Assembly: GCF_900105315.1 (NCBI RefSeq)
Contig: NZ_LT629766.1
Span: forward strand, 3,472,001-3,536,000
Source of the DNA: Brevibacterium siliguriense
GTDB lineage: Bacteria > Actinomycetota > Actinomycetes > Actinomycetales > Brevibacteriaceae
Reading direction: 5' to 3'
DNA: 64,000 nucleotides
Below, in pieces: positions 8,793 through 19,597 of the stretch. Numbering within the stretch: position 1 is the first letter of the stretch; each line of letters opens with the position of its first letter. Position numbers and translations under genes: made by a program. A model generated the notes under the pieces. It did no database searches. It was not told the origin of the DNA and saw only the letters and a program-made list of their open reading frames with translations.

Positions 8793-10160
8793 ATGTCTTT
8801 CACCTGCTCGGAATGCGGCTATTCGACGGTCAAATGGTTGGGGCGCTGTCCCGAATGCCAGGCCTGGGGCACTCTTGAGGAAAAGGGTGCGAACTCGTCG
8901 AAGGTGAAGACGAAGGTCAAGAAGTCCAGCGCGGCGAAGCCGATCAGCGAGATCGACTCGACGCTTGCGCAGGCGAGGTCGACGTTCGTCCCCGAGTTCG
9001 ATCGGGTGCTCGGCGGTGGAATCGTCCCCGGCGCCGTCGTCCTGCTCTCCGGAGAGCCCGGAGTCGGCAAGTCGACGCTGTTGCTCGACGTCGCCGCGAA
9101 GATCGCGATGTTCGGTGTCAAGGTCCTCTATGTCACCGGTGAGGAATCCGCCGGACAGGTTCGGCTGCGCGCCGAACGGATCAACGCCTTGGCAGACTCG
9201 CTGCTCCTTGCCGCCGAGACCGATCTGGGATCGGTGCTGGGAATGATCGAAGCCGAACAGCCGGAGCTGCTCGTCGTCGACTCGATCCAGACGCTGGCCT
9301 CCTCCGAGGTCGAAGGCATCCCCGGCGGAGTCACCCAGGTCCGCGAAGTCGCCTCCGCCCTCATCCGAGAGGCCAAGGCACGGTCTCTGCCGACCGTGCT
9401 CGTCGGCCACATCACGAAGGACGGCACTATCGCCGGTCCTCGCCTCCTCGAACACCTCGTCGATGTCGTGTGCACTTTCGAAGGTGAGAGGCATTCACGT
9501 CTGCGCATGCTGCGAGCGGTGAAGAACCGCTTCGGGCCCACCGATGATGTGGGCTGCTTCGATATGGAGGAGAACGGCATCAAGAGCCTCGAGGATCCAT
9601 CGGGCCTTTTCCTCTCCCGCAGCGGTGCGAACCCGCCCGGAACGTGCCTGACGGTGACGCAGGAGGGCAAGCGTCCGCTGCTCGTCGAAGTCCAATCGCT
9701 CATCACCGAATCCGCCGGCGGTCAGTCCCGCCGGTCCGTCTCCGGAGTCGACTCCTCCCGGGTGGCGATGATGCTGGCCGTGCTCAGCCAGAACGTCTCA
9801 CAGGCGAACCTCGCCAAGAGCGACGTCTTCACAGCCACGGTCGGTGGAGCGAAGCTCTCGGAGCCGGCCAGCGACCTGGCGATCTGCATGTCCCTGGCCT
9901 CGGCGCTGCTCGGCAAACCATTGGCTCGCCAACTCGTCGCGATCGGCGAGGTCAGTCTGTCCGGCGAGATCCGCAACGTCCCTAACCTCGGCCAACGCCT
10001 CAACGAAGCAAAGAGGCTTGGCATCACTCATGCCGTCGTGGCCAAAGGCGCGATGACCAATGTGGCGGCTCCGGAGAAGATGAAAGTCGAGGAGTGCGAA
10101 CACATCGCCGGGGCAGTCGAATCGATGCTGACGAAACAGGCTCTTCGGGAACAGAAGTGA
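8793..10160 (+). CDS. radA: DNA repair protein RadA
   Basis: RecA-related helicase/ATPase that processes recombination intermediates by branch migration. The 455-residue protein begins with a four-cysteine zinc finger (CSECGY...CPECQ). Walker A GEPGVGKST lies near residue 90, Walker B LLVVDSIQT near 165, the RadA-specific KNRFGPTDDVG near 247, and a Lon-like C-terminal domain follows (SLSGEIRNVPNLGQRLNEAKRLG). The ATG at 8793 begins the zinc finger directly. In mycobacteria disA follows radA; here a VOC protein does. Confidence 0.97.
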   Translation: MSFTCSECGYSTVKWLGRCPECQAWGTLEEKGANSSKVKTKVKKSSAAKPISEIDSTLAQARSTFVPEFDRVLGGGIVPGAVVLLSGEPGVGKSTLLLDVAAKIAMFGVKVLYVTGEESAGQVRLRAERINALADSLLLAAETDLGSVLGMIEAEQPELLVVDSIQTLASSEVEGIPGGVTQVREVASALIREAKARSLPTVLVGHITKDGTIAGPRLLEHLVDVVCTFEGERHSRLRMLRAVKNRFGPTDDVGCFDMEENGIKSLEDPSGLFLSRSGANPPGTCLTVTQEGKRPLLVEVQSLITESAGGQSRRSVSGVDSSRVAMMLAVLSQNVSQANLAKSDVFTATVGGAKLSEPASDLAICMSLASALLGKPLARQLVAIGEVSLSGEIRNVPNLGQRLNEAKRLGITHAVVAKGAMTNVAAPEKMKVEECEHIAGAVESMLTKQALREQK

Positions 10161-10203
10161 GAAAGTTCGGGACTTTCGCACGGTTTTGGAGCATCCTGGA
10201 GTC

Positions 10204-10596
10204 ATGACCACGACAGTTTTTCCAGCATTCCGGACCACCGATGCAGCAGCGACGATCGAACTGCTGGTCACGCTCGGATTCACCGAAAGACTGCTCGTGC
10301 GCAACGAGCAGGACCCTGCACTCGTCGACCATGCCGAATTCGCGCTCGGCGACACTGGCGGAATCATGTTCGGCTCGGTCCGCAACGACGGATCGGCTCT
10401 CGACTCGGTGGGCGGCAGCTCGATCTACGTCGTCGTCGACACCGAACGCGAAGTCGACCGGCTCTACCAGGAGATCGTCGACATGGGCCATGCGATCGTG
10501 CGACCGGTGGCGACTCAGGACTACGGCGGCCGCGAATTCGACTTCCGCGACCACGATGGAAACTCGTGGGGAGTCGGGTCCTACCGCGGCGCCTGA
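10204..10596 (+). CDS. VOC (glyoxalase/bleomycin-resistance fold) protein
   Basis: A 130-residue single-domain vicinal-oxygen-chelate protein. It starts TTVFPAFRTTDAAATIELLVTLGF, the usual beta-alpha opening, and ends FDFRDHDGNSWGVGSY, the usual metal-side strand. Such proteins act as glyoxalases, dioxygenases or drug binders; the sequence does not decide which. The ATG at 10204 is 43 nt after radA, so it may be cotranscribed. Its stop is 4 bp from the stop of the convergent membrane-protein gene. Confidence 0.75.
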   Translation: MTTTVFPAFRTTDAAATIELLVTLGFTERLLVRNEQDPALVDHAEFALGDTGGIMFGSVRNDGSALDSVGGSSIYVVVDTEREVDRLYQEIVDMGHAIVRPVATQDYGGREFDFRDHDGNSWGVGSYRGA

Positions 10597-10600
10597 CGAA

Positions 10601-11383
10601 TCAGTCCTGCGGCTCCTCTGACTTCTGCTCGTCCGAAGAATCCTTCTCGCCGGATTCCTCCCCCGAGTCCTTCTCCTCGTCGGCTTTCTTCTCCTCGGCC
10701 TTTTCGGCGGCGCTCTTCTCGAGCGTGAACTTCGTCGGTTCGCTCTTCTTGTCGTCGAGCTTTACGATGAGCTCATAGTCGCCGGGAGCGAAGTCGTCGT
10801 CTTCACGATTGCAGTTCGAGTCGACCTTGACCCGGTTCCACTTGAGCTTCGCGGTCTTCTCCGACTGGGGTGCGAACTCCGTGGAGGCCTCAGCGTTTTC
10901 GTCTTTTGAAGCCGCGCAGTATTCCGACGACCACACGACGTCACCGCCCTTCTCAACGATGAATTCCTGTTTGTCGGTGCCGACCTCGATGAGGCACGTG
11001 GCGTCATGTCGGTTCTCGATGACCATGCCGAATTCGGGCTCTTTCCCATCCTTCACGGATTTCGGATCGACCTTCGCCTTCAGCGACACCTTCTCCTCGG
11101 GGCACTTTCCGCTCGCCGCCTTCTTGTTCGGCACCGGTGCCGCTGTCGTCGTTTCCGCCGGGGTCGTCTCCTCGGCTGTGACCTTGTCCGATCCTTCGCT
11201 GCCACCGCCGATGGCCTTGACGATGCCGACGATTCCGAGGACCAGGAGTCCCACGACGACGAGGCTGAGCACACCGAGTGTGATGCGACGTCTGCGGTAC
11301 ACGTGAGCAGGCAGCTTCCCGCTAGACTGGCGAGGCTGCCCGGCAGCTCTGTTCGGCTGCGAATCACGATTGGAAGGAGTCAT
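10601..11383 (-). CDS. Membrane-anchored protein with acidic C-terminus (Rv3587c position)
   Basis: Function unknown. The 260-residue protein has a basic cytoplasmic N-terminus (YRRRRITLG), one membrane span (about residues 36-60), a Thr-rich linker, then an extracytoplasmic domain with Cys residues near CPEEK, TCLIEVG, SEYCAAS and SNCNRED, two likely disulfide pairs. The last ~50 residues are Lys/Glu/Ser low complexity. Size, topology and position beside a divergent mutY match M. tuberculosis Rv3587c; orthology is inferred from position. Its ATG is 24 bp from the mutY start, so their promoters overlap. Confidence 0.7.
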   Translation of the reverse strand: MTPSNRDSQPNRAAGQPRQSSGKLPAHVYRRRRITLGVLSLVVVGLLVLGIVGIVKAIGGGSEGSDKVTAEETTPAETTTAAPVPNKKAASGKCPEEKVSLKAKVDPKSVKDGKEPEFGMVIENRHDATCLIEVGTDKQEFIVEKGGDVVWSSEYCAASKDENAEASTEFAPQSEKTAKLKWNRVKVDSNCNREDDDFAPGDYELIVKLDDKKSEPTKFTLEKSAAEKAEEKKADEEKDSGEESGEKDSSDEQKSEEPQD

Positions 11384-11407
11384 CGCTTTGAGCCTAGGCC
11401 GAAGCGA

Positions 11408-12451
11408 ATGAGCATCCAAATGACACACCGAGCCGGTCCCGAATCGAATCCCTCCGAGTCTTCGACCACCTTCCCCCAGGTGGCCGAACCGGTGCTCCGA
11501 CGCGTTCAGGACACCATCATCGCCTGGTTCGAAGAGGCCGCCCGCGACCTACCCTGGAGGCATCCGGACACGAGCGCCTGGGCGATCCTCGTCAGTGAGA
11601 TCATGTCTCAGCAGACCCCCGTCTCCCGGGTGGAACCGCGGTGGCGTGCCTGGATGGATCAGTGGCCGACACCGGCCGATCTCGCTGCCGCACCGACTGC
11701 CGAAGTCCTCCACGCCTGGGACCGCTTGGGCTATCCGCGCCGGGCTCTTCGGCTGCAGGACGCCGCCGAAGTCATCGCCGCGGACCTGGACAACCAAGTT
11801 CCCGAGACGACCGAAGAACTTGAGCGCCTGCCGGGCATCGGGTCCTATACCGCCGCCGCGGTCTCCTCCTTCGCCTTCGGCCGAAAGGCGACCGTCCTCG
11901 ACACGAATGTGCGCCGGGTCCTCGTCCGTCTCTTCGCAGGCAGAGAACGCCCCACCACCTCACCGGGCCGGGAAGAGACCGCATGGGCTGCCAACCTCGT
12001 TCCCGACGTCAAGCATGTGGAGTGGAACGCCGGAGTCATGGAATTTGGGGCGCTTGTCTGCACGGCACGCAATCCCGACTGTCCCGCCTGCCCGCTCCAT
12101 GACATCTGCACGTGGAACCAGTTGGGAAGACCCGCCTCGGCGACGAAACCGAAGACTCAGAAGTGGGCAGGCACTGATCGACAGCTGCGCGGAGCGATCA
12201 TGGACGTCCTCAAGGCCGCACATGCCGCTGGGGACGACCGGCACGGCGTCAGCCTCGACGTCTTCACCACCTCGGTGACCGAGCTCGATCCCACGCTCAT
12301 CGACTCTCTGTCCGAATCGACGGCCGCTGCGGTGGCACGCGTGCGTGAACTCAGCGCCGACCGGGACAGGATCTCGCGACTCATGACGGACCTCGTCACC
12401 GATGGGCTGGCTCAGAAGATCGACGGCCGATTGGCACTGCCGAACCGCTGA
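11408..12451 (+). CDS. mutY: A/G-specific adenine glycosylase MutY
   Basis: Base-excision enzyme removing adenine opposite 8-oxoguanine. The HhH-GPD core shows SEIMSQQTPVSRV, the helix-hairpin-helix LPGIGSYTAAAVSSFAFG and the catalytic Asp in VLDTNVRRVL. A 4Fe-4S loop follows with spacing C-x6-C-x2-C-x5-C. About 347 residues; the C-terminal domain is short, as in actinobacterial MutY. An alternative ATG at 11420 would shorten it by four residues. Convergent with the downstream acetyltransferase, stops 20 bp apart. Confidence 0.95.
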   Translation: MSIQMTHRAGPESNPSESSTTFPQVAEPVLRRVQDTIIAWFEEAARDLPWRHPDTSAWAILVSEIMSQQTPVSRVEPRWRAWMDQWPTPADLAAAPTAEVLHAWDRLGYPRRALRLQDAAEVIAADLDNQVPETTEELERLPGIGSYTAAAVSSFAFGRKATVLDTNVRRVLVRLFAGRERPTTSPGREETAWAANLVPDVKHVEWNAGVMEFGALVCTARNPDCPACPLHDICTWNQLGRPASATKPKTQKWAGTDRQLRGAIMDVLKAAHAAGDDRHGVSLDVFTTSVTELDPTLIDSLSESTAAAVARVRELSADRDRISRLMTDLVTDGLAQKIDGRLALPNR

Positions 12452-12471
12452 CGCCCTGATAAGGATCTGTC

Positions 12472-13056
12472 TCAGAGATACTTGATCATCCGCGAGTTGC
12501 CCAGGGTATTCGGTTTGACCCGGGCCAGGTCGAGGAACTCTGCGACACCCTCATCGGTGGAGTGGAGCAGCTCGACGTAGACCTCAGGTGAGACGGGGAT
12601 GCCCTTGATCGGCTCGAAGCCCAGCGATCCGAAGAACCCGGTCTCGAAAGTCAGGCAGAACACCCGGTCGACGCCGATCTCCCGGGCATCGGCGACCAGC
12701 TGTCTGATGATCGCCTTACCCACTCCCCTGCCCCGATAGTCCGGTGAAGTGGCGACAGTGCGAGCCTCGGCGAGGTCCGCCCAGATGATGTGCAGGGCAC
12801 CGCAGCCGGCGAGGATCTCGGACCCATCGGGCTGAGGGTCGACGACCAGCCAGAACTCCTGCAGCGACTCGAAGTACGTCACCGTGTCCTTGGCGAGCAG
12901 GATGCGCTGCTCGGCCAGCGGTGCGACCAGTGCTTCGATGCCTTTGACATCGCCTGTCCTCGCCCGTCGCAGGTACAGACCTCCGGGGAGTTCGTGTTTG
13001 GAGTGGTGATCCTCGGAGATCAGTCCGTGATCGAAGTCGCCTGCATCAGAGCTCAT
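12472..13056 (-). CDS. argA: GNAT N-acetyltransferase, ArgA (N-acetylglutamate synthase) type
   Basis: Probably acetylates glutamate in the first step of arginine synthesis. The 194-residue protein has GNAT motif A (TVATSPDYRGRGVGKAIIRQL) and a C-terminal half, CLTFETGFFGSLGF through GVAEFLDLARVKPNTLGNSRM, that closely follows the mycobacterial ArgA Rv2747 pattern. The amino-acid kinase domain of classical ArgA is absent, as in that family. The start was taken at MSSDAGD (13056); the longer in-frame extension is Arg/Ser-rich and runs through the terminator of clpC. Confidence 0.8.
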   Translation of the reverse strand: MSSDAGDFDHGLISEDHHSKHELPGGLYLRRARTGDVKGIEALVAPLAEQRILLAKDTVTYFESLQEFWLVVDPQPDGSEILAGCGALHIIWADLAEARTVATSPDYRGRGVGKAIIRQLVADAREIGVDRVFCLTFETGFFGSLGFEPIKGIPVSPEVYVELLHSTDEGVAEFLDLARVKPNTLGNSRMIKYL

Positions 13057-13092
13057 ACAGCTATTCAACACCATCGCCGGAGCCGGATACGA

Positions 13093-13134
13093 AAGAGTCC
13101 GGGGAGCCGGCTGCTGCCGACTCCCCGGACTCTT
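13093..13134 (-). terminator. Stem-loop downstream of clpC
   Basis: AAGAGTCCGGGGAG (13093-13106) pairs perfectly with CTCCCCGGACTCTT (13121-13134) around a 14-nt loop, 28 nt after the clpC stop. The 14-bp GC-rich stem is followed on the minus strand only by a short TTT, so termination strength is uncertain. Confidence 0.7.
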
Positions 13135-13162
13135 CGCTGTCATCCGAGAAGGTGATGAACGT

Positions 13163-15706
<2,544 letters not shown>

Positions 15707-15867
15707 ATTCATCCTCCTCGGTCTTCTGATTCTTCTGAGCCTAACCACCACGAGCGCGGTTCTATTGCAGGTTTCGCCATGAGCCGAAACCGTTTGGCTG
15801 TGGGCGAAATTTCGTCGCCCACTAGACTCGTGGGTCACACGACGGAGCCATCAGAGAGGCTGCAGTC

Positions 15868-16261
15868 ATGCCCACCGATCAATCGACCATCCCAGAGCTG
15901 GCACGCGCTCATGGTCTCCACATCATCGCCGACTCCATCGTCGTCAACGAGCTCGGCCTCGATTTCCAGGTCGCCATCGCCGAGGCGGTCGACGGAGGTT
16001 CGTAGGTGCTTCGGATACCTCGGAGTTCGAGGTGGCACCGAACCTGCTCCGCCGGTGGACCGAGTGGCTCGACGACGACAGCTATCGGCCGGCGTTCACG
16101 ACGGTGACTCATAGCGAGGCGGTCGGGTCTGGCCCAGGTTCGCCGAGCACTGCGGCGAGCTCGATTCGACGTCACCCGTCGAATTGGGGCTCTTCGCTTT
16201 GCAGACGCGGGCGCCGGAATATGGGGCCGCGGCAAGATCGCAGCTGAGCCCGGACGACTGA
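15868..16261 (+). pseudogene. Decayed macrolide 2'-phosphotransferase (mph) remnant
   Basis: Translating all three plus frames gives pieces of one kinase in order. From ATG 15868: ELARAHGLHIIADSIVVNELGLDF, then an in-frame TAG at 16003 where Trp is expected before VLRIPR. In a second frame (about 16043-16111): RRWTEWLDDDSYRPAFTTVTH. In a third (about 16114-16261): RGGRVWPRFAEHCGE and ELGLFALQTRAPEYGAAA, then TGA. These match successive parts of Mph macrolide phosphotransferases of about 300 residues, but only 394 bp remain, with the central catalytic region deleted. Not functional. Bases 16262-16473 show nothing recognisable. Confidence 0.8.
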
Positions 16262-16473
16262 ACCACCATCATTATCGGCCCGATGCGCAGAAGACTTTCT
16301 TCGCGCACACTTCAGTCTCCCTTGATTCGTGACTCACTTCATCGAATCATTTGCCCGGATCATTGATCGATATGATCTTCAACTACTCAGCGCCTGACAA
16401 TTGTCTGTGATGTTTCATCACTGCTGTTCTGCACGATCGTTCGAAGACGGCATTTGATAATACCGGGACCACA

Positions 16474-16524
16474 TATAAAAGACCCGAGGGGCCAGCGACT
16501 CAAATCGCTGACCCCTCAGGTCTA
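16474..16524 (-). terminator. Intrinsic terminator of lsr2
   Basis: An imperfect 19-bp stem (16481-16499 with 16506-16524) pairs around a short loop; two positions form G-U pairs in the minus-strand RNA. The transcript then reads TCTTTTAT, a T-run on the minus strand. It lies 32 nt past the lsr2 stop. Confidence 0.85.
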
Positions 16525-16555
16525 TTCGGAAGATATCGGCTATCGAGTGAGCCTC

Positions 16556-16885
16556 TTACTTCTCCGCTGCTTCGTATGCTTCGACAATCTCCAGCGGGAT
16601 CCGTCCACGGTCACCGAGCTGGTAGCCGTTGTTCTGAGCCCACTCGCGGATCTTCGCCGTGTCCCTCTTGGGTCCCGACGAACCTGCGCGGCGACCGCGG
16701 CCGCCGGTGTTGGCTACACGACGTGCTTTGGCGATGAATGGGGCGAACGTTTCACGGAGCTTATCGGCATTCTCGGTTGAGAGCTCGAGTTCGTACGTTG
16801 CCTGGTCGAGGCTGAAACGAACGGTTTCCGCCGCTTCGCTTCCGTCGAAATCATCCGTGAGAACGAGGCGCATCTCCCTTGCCAT
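16556..16885 (-). CDS. lsr2: Lsr2 family nucleoid-associated protein
   Basis: H-NS-like xenogeneic silencer that bridges AT-rich DNA. The ~109-residue protein has the N-terminal oligomerisation domain (MRLVLTDDFDGSEAAETVRFSLD) and a C-terminal DNA-binding domain (IREWAQNNGYQLGDRGRIPLEIVEAYEAA) with the RGR minor-groove hook. A basic linker (RGRRAGSSGPKRD) separates them. ATG 16885 is chosen; an in-frame GTG at 16891 would add two residues. Its first codons overlap the upstream membrane-protein gene by 35 bp, and a strong terminator follows. Confidence 0.93.
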   Translation of the reverse strand: MAREMRLVLTDDFDGSEAAETVRFSLDQATYELELSTENADKLRETFAPFIAKARRVANTGGRGRRAGSSGPKRDTAKIREWAQNNGYQLGDRGRIPLEIVEAYEAAEK

Positions 16886-17096
16886 GTTCACTCTTTTCGT
16901 AATCAGAGGATTTTGTCGATGTCATCTTAACATCCGTTTCGGGATTATCGTCGACTTCGCTAACTTCAATCTCTGAATAGTATTTATCAACCCGTTCGCG
17001 TTCATTGCGATCTGCGCGGACGATATTCCGGAACACATACCAGAACAGCAATCCCACGCAGATCGACGGAAGCAGCGCTTTGAGGATATCCAACAT
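16851..17096 (-). CDS. Small membrane protein between lysS and lsr2 (81 aa)
   Basis: Unrecognised family. It has an N-terminal hydrophobic segment (LKALLPSICVGLLFWYVF) followed by a positive stretch (RNIVRADRNERERVDKYY) and an acidic, polar tail, so it is a one-pass protein with the bulk in the cytoplasm. The ATG at 17096 is 6 nt past the lysS stop, with GAGGGC upstream, and the 3' end overlaps lsr2. Base composition is less GC-rich than its neighbours. The tight fit between lysS and lsr2 supports it being real and translationally coupled. Confidence 0.65.
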   Translation of the reverse strand: MLDILKALLPSICVGLLFWYVFRNIVRADRNERERVDKYYSEIEVSEVDDNPETDVKMTSTKSSDYEKSEHGKGDAPRSHG

Positions 17097-17102
17097 CGTA
17101 AA

Positions 17103-18662
17103 TCAGCCCTCCTGAGCCGAGTCCTCCTGCGATGAAGACAAAGGCTTGGTGAATGGGAACAGAATGGTTTCGCGGATTCCCAGACCCGTCAATGCCATGA
17201 GCAGACGGTCGAGGCCCATTCCCATTCCGCCGGTCGGCGGCATTCCATGCTCCATCGCCATGAGGAAGTCCTCATCGAGGCCCATCGCCTCATCGTCGCC
17301 GCGAGCGGCGTCGGCAGCCTGAGCCTCGAAGCGCTGACGCTGGATGATCGGGTCGACGAGCTCCGAATATCCGGTGGCCAGCTCGAAGCCGCGCACGTAC
17401 AGGTCCCACTTCTCCACGACGCCCTTCTTCGTTCGGTGCTCACGCACCAGCGGCGAGGTGTCGACCGGGAAGTCGGTGACGAAGGTCGGAGCCCACAGCT
17501 TGTCCTGGTAGAAGTGCTCCCACAGCTCTTCGACATACTTTCCGTGCGAACGGAAGACACCACCCAGGTCGACGTTGTTGTCGGCGGCGATTTTGTCGAG
17601 GACGTCCAAACCGGTCCCCGGGGTCACCTCGACGCCGGACTCCTCGGACAGGGAGTCGTACATGCTCACGACCGGCCAGTCTCCGCCGAAGTCGTAGTCG
17701 GTGCCGTCGTCGAGGGTGACGACAAGTGATCCGGTGGCTTCCTGGGCCGCGTTCTGGATGAGGGTCTTCGTCAGATCGGCGATCGAATGATAGTCGCCGA
17801 AGGACTGGTAGGCCTCGAGCATCGCGAATTCCGGTGAGTGGGTGGAGTCCGCTCCCTCATTGCGAAAGTTGCGGTTGATCTCGAAGACGTTCTCGATTCC
17901 ACCGACGATCGCCCGCTTGAGGAACAGCTCCGGGGCGATGCGCAGGTACATGTCGATGTCGTAGGCGTTCATATGCGTCTTGAACGGGCGCGCCGAGGCA
18001 CCGCCGTGCATAGTCTGCAGCATCGGCGTCTCGATCTCGACGAAATCCTGGTCCGCGAAGGTCCTCCGCAGCGACGACATCACCTTCGAGCGGGTGAGCA
18101 TCGTCTCCCGAGCCTGTTCGCGGGTGATGAGGTCGAGGTAGCGCTGGCGGACGCGGGTGTCCTCGGCGAGTTCGGTGTGCAGGCCGGGCAGCGGGCGGAT
18201 GGCCTTCGACGCCATGGTCCAGGAGTCAGCGAGCACGGAGAGCTCACCGCGCTTGGACTTGATCACCCGTCCGTGCAGGAACAGGAAGTCGCCCAGGTCG
18301 ACATCGGTCTTGAAGTCATCCAGTCGTTCCTGGCCGACTTCGCGCAGCGAGAGCATGCCCTGCAGACGAGTGCCGTCACCGGCCTGCAGTGTGACGAAGC
18401 AGAGTTTGCCGGTGGTGCGGACGAAGACGACTCGGCCGATGACACCGACGATGTCGTCGGTCTCCTCCCCCACGTCGAGTCCGTCGTGGGCGGCATGGAC
18501 CTCGGCGAGGCTGTGGGTGCGGGGCACCGAGACCGGGTAGGCGTCGGTCCCGTCATCGAGGAGACGCTGGCGCTTGTCCTTTCGGATCCGGATCTGTTCC
18601 GGATCGAGGTGTTCGGGTGAAAGGTCTGCGTTCTCAGGTGTCTTCGAGTCGGTGTTCGCCAT
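17103..18662 (-). CDS. lysS: Lysyl-tRNA synthetase, class II
   Basis: Charges tRNA-Lys. The 519-residue enzyme has an N-terminal OB-fold anticodon domain (about residues 70-160, [21 protein letters not shown]) and a class II catalytic core. Motif 1 is near VEIETPMLQ, motif 2 is [20 protein letters not shown], and motif 3 is [15 protein letters not shown]. LysS characteristic sequences ASARPFKTH and [13 protein letters not shown] are present. It lies in the minus-strand run from hpt to lsr2. Confidence 0.97.
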   Translation of the reverse strand: MANTDSKTPENADLSPEHLDPEQIRIRKDKRQRLLDDGTDAYPVSVPRTHSLAEVHAAHDGLDVGEETDDIVGVIGRVVFVRTTGKLCFVTLQAGDGTRLQGMLSLREVGQERLDDFKTDVDLGDFLFLHGRVIKSKRGELSVLADSWTMASKAIRPLPGLHTELAEDTRVRQRYLDLITREQARETMLTRSKVMSSLRRTFADQDFVEIETPMLQTMHGGASARPFKTHMNAYDIDMYLRIAPELFLKRAIVGGIENVFEINRNFRNEGADSTHSPEFAMLEAYQSFGDYHSIADLTKTLIQNAAQEATGSLVVTLDDGTDYDFGGDWPVVSMYDSLSEESGVEVTPGTGLDVLDKIAADNNVDLGGVFRSHGKYVEELWEHFYQDKLWAPTFVTDFPVDTSPLVREHRTKKGVVEKWDLYVRGFELATGYSELVDPIIQRQRFEAQAADAARGDDEAMGLDEDFLMAMEHGMPPTGGMGMGLDRLLMALTGLGIRETILFPFTKPLSSSQEDSAQEG

Positions 18663-18706
18663 GCTTCAAGGCTACCGTGGACGGGCCGTACGGGGGAATT
18701 CGGCGG

Positions 18707-19597
18707 TCAGTCCAGAGCGGTCAGGATCTGCTGTGCTTGGGCTTCTGTGATGCGTCCCATCGCCAGGGCCTTCGCAGCCGTCGATCGGGCGAGTGCGATG
18801 TAGCTGTTGCGCACGGACGGATTCGATCGGCTGAGGCTGAATTCGCTCAGTGCCGCCAGGTGGGCTTCGACGGTTCCGACGTCACCGCGGCTGATCGGTC
18901 CGGTCAGCGCCTTGGGTCCGTTCTGCATGGTGTTGGCGACGCTGGCGTCGACGAGGGCGTGGAGGACGGCCGACGGATCGGCCACCCCCGCCTCAGCGAG
19001 CAGCTCCATGGCTTCGGCGAGGATCGTGATCGAATGATTGGATGCGTGGGTGATGGCCGCGTGGTAGAGGGGACGGTCCGCCTCGGCGATGTCGATCGGT
19101 TCGGCACCGAGTTCGACGACGAGGGCCTCGCCCACCGGGCGGATCGGCGCCGGTGCCGTGACCGCGATCGTCGCCTGCCGCAGCCTGCTGAGATCGACCT
19201 CGGTTCCGGTGAACGTCAGGGACGGGTGCAGAGCGATGGGCAGAGCGCCGAGGCTGGTCCCGGCTTCGAGGACGTCCGTTCCGTACCGGCCAGAGCAGTG
19301 CATGAGGATCTGCCCGGCGTGGATGCGTCCGAGGTTCGCCAGTCCGGCCACCAATGGGGCGATCTCGTCATCGGGAACGGCGATGAGCACGAGTTCGGCG
19401 CGTTCTGTGATCTCGTCCGGGTCGAGGACGGGCACTCCGGGCAGCATCTCCTCGGCGCGTTCGAGGCTCGCCGTCGAGGTGGCGCTGACTCCGATGATCG
19501 CGTGTCCGGCCTGCCTCCAGGCGGCTCCGATACTGGCTCCGACACGGCCGCAGCCGATGATTCCGATGCCCAGCCTCGGTGCGTCGGCCTGGCTCAT
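18707..19597 (-). CDS. Rossmann-fold DUF2520 oxidoreductase-like protein
   Basis: A 296-residue protein with an N-terminal NAD(P)-binding motif (IGIIGCGRVGASIGAAW, about residues 10-26) and a C-terminal helical DUF2520 domain (HAAITHASNHSITILAEAMELL). The family resembles ketopantoate reductase/6-phosphogluconate dehydrogenase folds; no reaction is established. In many actinobacteria it stands directly before panC, but here lysS comes next. The ATG overlaps the upstream PH-domain stop by 4 nt. Confidence 0.85.
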   Translation of the reverse strand: MSQADAPRLGIGIIGCGRVGASIGAAWRQAGHAIIGVSATSTASLERAEEMLPGVPVLDPDEITERAELVLIAVPDDEIAPLVAGLANLGRIHAGQILMHCSGRYGTDVLEAGTSLGALPIALHPSLTFTGTEVDLSRLRQATIAVTAPAPIRPVGEALVVELGAEPIDIAEADRPLYHAAITHASNHSITILAEAMELLAEAGVADPSAVLHALVDASVANTMQNGPKALTGPISRGDVGTVEAHLAALSEFSLSRSNPSVRNSYIALARSTAAKALAMGRITEAQAQQILTALD

